Assembly (NCBI GenBank): GCA_002726865.1
Contig: PBSW01000014.1
Span: 1-8,029, forward strand
Length of the DNA stretch: 8,029 nucleotides
From: Candidatus Bathyarchaeota archaeon
Lineage (GTDB): Archaea; Thermoproteota; Bathyarchaeia; TCS64
Reading direction: 5' to 3'
Program-made: the position numbers and the translations under genes
The notes under the pieces: generated by a model
The model's input: the letters and a program-made list of their open reading frames with translations, nothing else
Database searches by the model: none
Told to the model about the DNA's origin: nothing
Part shown: piece after piece, positions 4,858 through 8,029 of the stretch
Numbering within the stretch: the first letter of the stretch is position 1
How the letters are laid out: the number at the start of each line of letters is the position of its first letter

Positions 4858-6111
4858 TTGAGTGAGGAGTCCGAAGATCTCGCACTGATCCCCAGCAGAG
4901 CTCTTTACGGTACAGGGGTGACGGGGATGTTCGCTGATAGCCTTATCCGTAAATATCTGAGCTTCCTCGCCGTGAGTGTAGGGATCTCAGTGACCCAGAT
5001 GAGCTATCTAAGGGCGGCTGAGGGCGTGAGCGGTCATATGCTCCAGCTCTACTGGGGCCAACTTGTGGACCGCAAGGGGAAACGTGTTTTCATTGCTCTC
5101 GGCAGGTTTCTGAATGGAGCCATCTTAGGCATGCTCATCTTCGTCCAGGCACCGGCTTGGGTAATGGCTCTCATTATTGGTTCTGCAATATGTGGGAGCA
5201 TTGTGAGACCGGCGTGGAGTAGCCTGATGGGCGACTATACGACCTATTTCACCCGGGGGACCGTTATCGGGAAGATCAATGCCCTCAGCCAGATCGGGAG
5301 CCTAGCGGCAATGTTCATCGCGTTTCTTATGTCTTTCAATCAGGTTGGGCAAACGACTTATGAGTCGTTCAAGTTGATATTGGCTTTATCATCCGGGATG
5401 AGCATAGCATCAGGCTTAATGAGTCTGTTCATCCGAGAGAAACCATCGAACCGAGACAATATGGACCTAGACCTCTGGACCGTCCTCCGAGATACAAGGT
5501 TCAGGAGATATCTTCTGACAAACCTCCTTTATGGCACAGGGTTGGCGTTTGCATGGCCCTTGTTTCCCTTCGTGATCGTTGATAGGCTCAGCCTCAAGAT
5601 CTGGCATATTGCCGCATACTCGTTCTTCTCCGCGGCTACTTCGATGTTCACCCAACGATATGTCGGGAGTCTAATGGATAAAATTGGACGTCGCCCCATC
5701 GTGGTCTTTAGCAGGATGATCCTGACATTAGGGCCAATTATCTATATCGTTGCTACGAATTGGACCCACATTGCTGCTGCGGAGATCCTACTGGGTCTCG
5801 GGATGGGAGCTTGGATGAGTTCAGGCCCTACATATATTATCGACCTAGCCCCTGTGGAAATGAGAGCTACATATCTAGCTGTCAACACAGCTGCATTCGG
5901 CCTCTCTTCTTTCATCGGAAATCTCTTGGGGGGTTATATCACATACAACTTTCTCATCACCGGGGGAATATTACAGGGCATAAACTCTGGCCTCATGATC
6001 TCGGCTATCCTCAGATTCACCACGGGGCTGCTATTCTTTTTCATCCATGAGACTTTCCAGCCCCACGCGAAAGCGAAGTTTAAACAAGAATATTGTGAAT
6101 CTGCAGGATAA
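4858..6111 (+). CDS. Major facilitator superfamily transporter
   Basis: This 417-residue hydrophobic protein is of normal MFS length, predicted to cross the membrane about twelve times and move a small molecule by proton- or solute-coupled exchange. The cytoplasmic loop 2-3 motif GQLVDRKGKR (67-76) and its C-terminal counterpart VGSLMDKIGRR (269-279) mark the two six-helix halves. RPAWSSLMGDY (117-127) follows the fourth hydrophobic block. The polar loop between the halves lies near residues 192-218 (IREKPSNRDNMDLDLW). The start is TTG at 4858, just after an in-frame stop at 4837 with no better start between; Met24 is a less likely alternative because it would remove a short polar N-terminus. 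No good Shine-Dalgarno is seen. Substrate cannot be told from sequence; drug or metabolite efflux is typical of related proteins. It appears to be transcribed alone. Confidence 0.87.
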   Translation: MSEESEDLALIPSRALYGTGVTGMFADSLIRKYLSFLAVSVGISVTQMSYLRAAEGVSGHMLQLYWGQLVDRKGKRVFIALGRFLNGAILGMLIFVQAPAWVMALIIGSAICGSIVRPAWSSLMGDYTTYFTRGTVIGKINALSQIGSLAAMFIAFLMSFNQVGQTTYESFKLILALSSGMSIASGLMSLFIREKPSNRDNMDLDLWTVLRDTRFRRYLLTNLLYGTGLAFAWPLFPFVIVDRLSLKIWHIAAYSFFSAATSMFTQRYVGSLMDKIGRRPIVVFSRMILTLGPIIYIVATNWTHIAAAEILLGLGMGAWMSSGPTYIIDLAPVEMRATYLAVNTAAFGLSSFIGNLLGGYITYNFLITGGILQGINSGLMISAILRFTTGLLFFFIHETFQPHAKAKFKQEYCESAG

Positions 6112-6117
6112 CCGAAA

Positions 6118-6127
6118 TTTTCTTTCT
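6118..6127 (+). terminator. T-rich terminator after the MFS gene
   Basis: TTTTCTTTCT begins six bases after the stop codon TAA (6109-6111). It matches the T-tract type of archaeal terminator; no GC hairpin precedes it. Confidence 0.45.
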
Positions 6128-6180
6128 CCCTTAGTTATCACTTGTAAACCATTACTTCTTTACTGGCCTTCTTAGAGGAG

Positions 6181-6342
6181 ATGGGGGCTATTATCAATCA
6201 TATACGCCGAGATTATCCCGTTTACAGAGAAATACCTGGAACCTTCGTCTGCGATGGTCCAACCATCTCCATTCTTTTGGTCGTTAATGAAGTAGTCACA
6301 GTTCAGATCTTCCCAGAAGGTTCCTCAACAGGCCTGGGATAA
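6181..6342 (+). CDS. Candidate small ORF, 53 aa
   Basis: ATG at 6181 opens 53 codons to TAA. Codon choice looks gene-like (many GTC, ATC, ACC), and the second half (ISILLVVNEVVTVQIF) is rich in beta-branched residues, as in a beta-hairpin. AGAGGAG abuts the ATG with no spacer, too close for normal initiation, which weakens the case. It could be a true small gene or a fragment of a decayed one. No family recognised. Confidence 0.25.
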   Translation: MGAIINHIRRDYPVYREIPGTFVCDGPTISILLVVNEVVTVQIFPEGSSTGLG

Positions 6343-6393
6343 AAGGCTAAGCCCTATGGGTCTCATCGAAATAGAACTTTGGGCACAGTGATG

Positions 6394-6401
6394 TTATATA
6401 T
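6394..6401 (+). promoter_or_regulatory. Possible TATA box ahead of the 35-aa ORF
   Basis: TTATATAT is the strongest TATA-like element in this gap. A transcript start about 26 bases downstream would give a leader of about 65 bases to the GTG at 6490, carrying the AGGAGG site. Confidence 0.22.
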
Positions 6402-6489
6402 CGAAGTGATGTGCCTCGGGATCCAATACCCCGCCCGGATCTGAGTCATTCATTGCACCCTGAGACCACATCGTAGGAGGGCGACGACC

Positions 6490-6597
6490 GTGAATCTAAA
6501 AGATTCCCTATCTCCGAAAAGTTGGAGGGGCTGGGAATTTGAGCGAGTTGAGGATCCAGAGGGCTTAGTCTCATTTTTCCCAAGATCTCGTGTGTAA
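6490..6597 (+). CDS. Candidate microprotein, 35 aa, with strong ribosome binding site
   Basis: AGGAGG (6475-6480), a full anti-16S match, lies nine bases before GTG at 6490, the best-placed ribosome binding site in the window. The frame runs 35 codons to TAA and encodes a charged, aromatic peptide including KSWRGWEFERVEDPEG. The composition is not that of a membrane or leader peptide. No family recognised. The site could be chance, but its spacing together with the upstream TATA-like element makes this the better of the two small ORFs here. Confidence 0.33.
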   Translation: MNLKDSLSPKSWRGWEFERVEDPEGLVSFFPRSRV

Positions 6598-6656
6598 AGC
6601 CTGTTCCAACTTATGGATCATCCTTGAACCGTTAATGAGTGTAACTGTTCATGGGC

Positions 6657-6983
6657 TTAGAGCTCTAAAATGTCACCGTCAAGTGTTGTAGTTCTTCTCC
6701 CGGATCCTGGATTGACCCTTTCCAGCATTTTTAGAAGCTTGGGAAATTTTTCGTCGTTCAATATCATCTTAAATGTGTCAAACTCATCTGGAAATCGGAT
6801 CAAAAGCCCCCGCCTTTTGGTAGGGTTTCCCGATGCGTCTACAGGGTTCACCTCGATGGCCAATCGGCTTGGGGATGATCGATATGGAGGCAGTTTTTGG
6901 ACGGAGACCCCTGGTATCGAGGTCTTAAGCTTTTCCCAGTCGTTCCCAACCTTGAGGAATTCTTCCAGTCTTTCTTTAGACAT
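6657..6983 (-). CDS. Small conserved-looking hypothetical protein
   Basis: This 108-residue soluble protein has a charged N-terminal helix (KERLEEFLKVGNDWEKLK, 3-20), a central beta-like region with LPPYRSSPSRLAIEVNPVD (31-49) and GNPTKRRGLLIR (52-63), a second helix-rich part (DEFDTFKMILNDEKFPKLLKML), and a polar tail. The composition and the alternation of helix and strand argue for a real gene over the overlapping plus-strand frame, whose product is Ser/Gly-rich and lacks a domain-like pattern. I have a vague recollection of similar archaeal hypothetical proteins, unverified. No function assigned. It lies 93 bases downstream of the SPFH gene on the same strand, with an AT-rich element between, so it probably has its own promoter. 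Stop TAA. Confidence 0.72.
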   Translation of the reverse strand: MSKERLEEFLKVGNDWEKLKTSIPGVSVQKLPPYRSSPSRLAIEVNPVDASGNPTKRRGLLIRFPDEFDTFKMILNDEKFPKLLKMLERVNPGSGRRTTTLDGDILEL

Positions 6984-7043
6984 AGAAGTAAACTACACCG
7001 AAATGGTATTTCAATCTTCATTTGGGTGAGAGCTGAGGCAAGA

Positions 7044-7063
7044 GAAAAATTATAAAATAAAGG
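7044..7063 (-). terminator. T-rich terminator of the SPFH gene, possibly also a TATA region
   Basis: On the minus strand this reads TTTATTTTATAATTTTTCTC, beginning 14 bases after the SPFH stop codon. It fits an archaeal T-tract terminator. TTATAATT inside it could also act as the TATA box for the next gene, giving a leader of about 40 bases. Confidence 0.45.
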
Positions 7064-7076
7064 ACTAGTGGGGTTC

Positions 7077-8018
7077 TCAGCCGCCGGGGGTCGTATTGTT
7101 GAGGAGGGAGTTTACGTCGATGATAAGTCCTGTCCCCTCCCCCACAAAAAGGGGAAGCTTGCCGTCCCATTTTGAGAGCCAGAGGTACTGAGCGTATTCG
7201 GCAGTCATCTGACCGGTGATCATCTTTATGGCTTTTGATGTAGCCTCTGAGTCAATGACAACCGCATCAGCCTTACCCAGCGCCAGAGCGACAGTTGCGT
7301 TCTTCTCAGCCTCTGCTTGGATGACCTGCTGTTGAGCCTCATGACGGATTTGCTCTAGCTTGTTCTTAGCCTCCAAAGCGGACTGCTCTGCGGTTACCTT
7401 AGCCTCTATGGCCGCGGCAAAGGCAGGGCTAAACTGAAAGTCTGTTAGAGATACAGCGATGACCTCTATATCGAAAACCCTTAGACGAGCCTCGAGGATG
7501 TCGTCGAAGGCCGACTTTACGGTGGCCCTGTTGGTAATGAGTTCCTCAGCCCTGAACTGAGACGTAGCCGCCTTGATGGACTCCTCAATGTTAGGCTTGA
7601 TCACCCTAGAGACGTAGTCCTGTCTCAGCTCACGGTAGATCTGGTTGACCGCTTTCGGATTGAGCCTAAAGTTGACTGCGACTGTAGTGGTGACTTGCTG
7701 GAGGTCATTGGTAGCAGCCGACTCGGTGGACTCGGCCTTTTGGACCTGGACATTCATCAGCTCGACATTCTGGACAAAAGGGAGCACGTAGTTGAGACCT
7801 TCTCCCAGAATCTTTTCCTCCGGTTTACCCCAGGTTAACAGGACCCCTCGATAACCTGCTGGGACCCTCGCAAAGCTTTGTGTGTAGATCGCCCCTGCGG
7901 CGATGATAATGATAACTATTGTAGCGATTAAGCCGGATCTGCGCACGAGGATACCCGAGATCTCGGAAGAGTCTCCGAAGCTCCTATGACTGTTATATGA
8001 GTTGCCTATTCTTTTCAT
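7077..8018 (-). CDS. SPFH/prohibitin-family membrane-anchored scaffold protein
   Basis: This 313-residue protein has the prohibitin layout: a short polar, basic N-terminus, one transmembrane helix (about 29-46, LIATIVIIIIAAGAIYTQ), the SPFH/band 7 domain starting with VPAGYRGVLLTWGK (52-65) and LGEGLNYVLPFVQNV (71-85) and continuing to about 200, then an Ala/Glu/Gln-rich coiled coil (about 200-245), and the prohibitin-type tail YAQYLWLSKWDGKLPLFVG (275-293). SPFH proteins form ring- or cage-like oligomers on membranes and help control membrane proteases and membrane organisation. The ATG at 8018 lies 11 bases from the window edge with no evident Shine-Dalgarno; it gives a length normal for the family. 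Stop TGA. No membrane protease or NfeD partner is visible in the window, though upstream genes lie outside it. Confidence 0.92.
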   Translation of the reverse strand: MKRIGNSYNSHRSFGDSSEISGILVRRSGLIATIVIIIIAAGAIYTQSFARVPAGYRGVLLTWGKPEEKILGEGLNYVLPFVQNVELMNVQVQKAESTESAATNDLQQVTTTVAVNFRLNPKAVNQIYRELRQDYVSRVIKPNIEESIKAATSQFRAEELITNRATVKSAFDDILEARLRVFDIEVIAVSLTDFQFSPAFAAAIEAKVTAEQSALEAKNKLEQIRHEAQQQVIQAEAEKNATVALALGKADAVVIDSEATSKAIKMITGQMTAEYAQYLWLSKWDGKLPLFVGEGTGLIIDVNSLLNNTTPGG

Positions 8019-8029
8019 CTGGATTCTGT

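Larger units (their letters stand above)
6112..6656. other. 545-bp region without a firm gene
   Basis: This gap lies between the MFS gene and the convergent small hypothetical gene. No ORF above 53 codons was found on either strand. It contains two small plus-strand ORF candidates (6181-6342 and 6490-6597), a TATA-like TTATATAT (6394-6401) and a short perfect hairpin GATGGT-CCA-ACCATC (6253-6267) inside the first ORF. Unlike the left intergenic regions it has no CG runs. It may be a decayed gene region or may hold genuine microproteins. Confidence 0.4.

Noticed and set aside
6253..6267. Perfect hairpin GATGGT-CCA-ACCATC as a terminator
   Set aside because: No T-tract follows, it is far from a gene end, and a 6-bp stem of this kind is likely by chance.
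6670..7029. 119-codon plus-strand ORF
   Set aside because: It is antisense to the 108-residue minus-strand gene. Its product is Ser/Gly-rich without a domain-like pattern, while the minus-strand product has ordered helices and strands.
1..8029. CRISPR array, insertion sequence or integrase
   Set aside because: No regularly spaced repeats, transposase-like or integrase-like protein, or second copy of the tRNA end was found.

Overview
The window looks like a piece of an uncultured archaeal chromosome, possibly of the Thermoproteota/Bathyarchaeia type. That is inference. The visible support is a tRNA 3' end that does not encode CCA, TATA-like elements close to start codons, T-rich tracts instead of classic hairpin terminators after several genes, and use of TTG and GTG starts beside ATG. 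No rRNA or lineage-defining marker is present, so the placement is soft.

Layout from left to right: (1) the 3' part of a tRNA gene, running in from the left edge; (2) on the minus strand, a 553-residue gamma-glutamyltranspeptidase-like Ntn-hydrolase whose active-site positions differ from textbook GGT; (3) a 592-bp divergent intergenic region; (4) a plus-strand two-gene unit with a 4-base overlap: a two-cluster ferredoxin-domain protein and a 210-residue Cys/His-bearing protein of unknown function; (5) a single DinB-like gene; (6) an MFS transporter gene; (7) a 545-bp region without a firm gene but with two small ORF candidates; (8) on the minus strand, a small conserved-looking hypothetical gene and, upstream of it, a membrane-anchored SPFH/prohibitin-family gene that almost reaches the right edge.

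The genes do not form one obvious pathway. The tightest functional unit is the ferredoxin-domain gene plus its overlapping partner, which probably act together in a redox or Fe-S related process. The SPFH and small hypothetical genes share a strand but are separated by an AT-rich gap that looks like a terminator or promoter.

The most unusual non-genic signal is a set of alternating CG runs (GCGCGC and longer). They occur six times, all between genes in the left 4.8 kb, and I found none inside the coding regions. Two pairs of these runs sit as inverted repeats on either side of the DinB gene and could close larger stem structures. I do not see a defence island, CRISPR array, insertion sequence or integrase.
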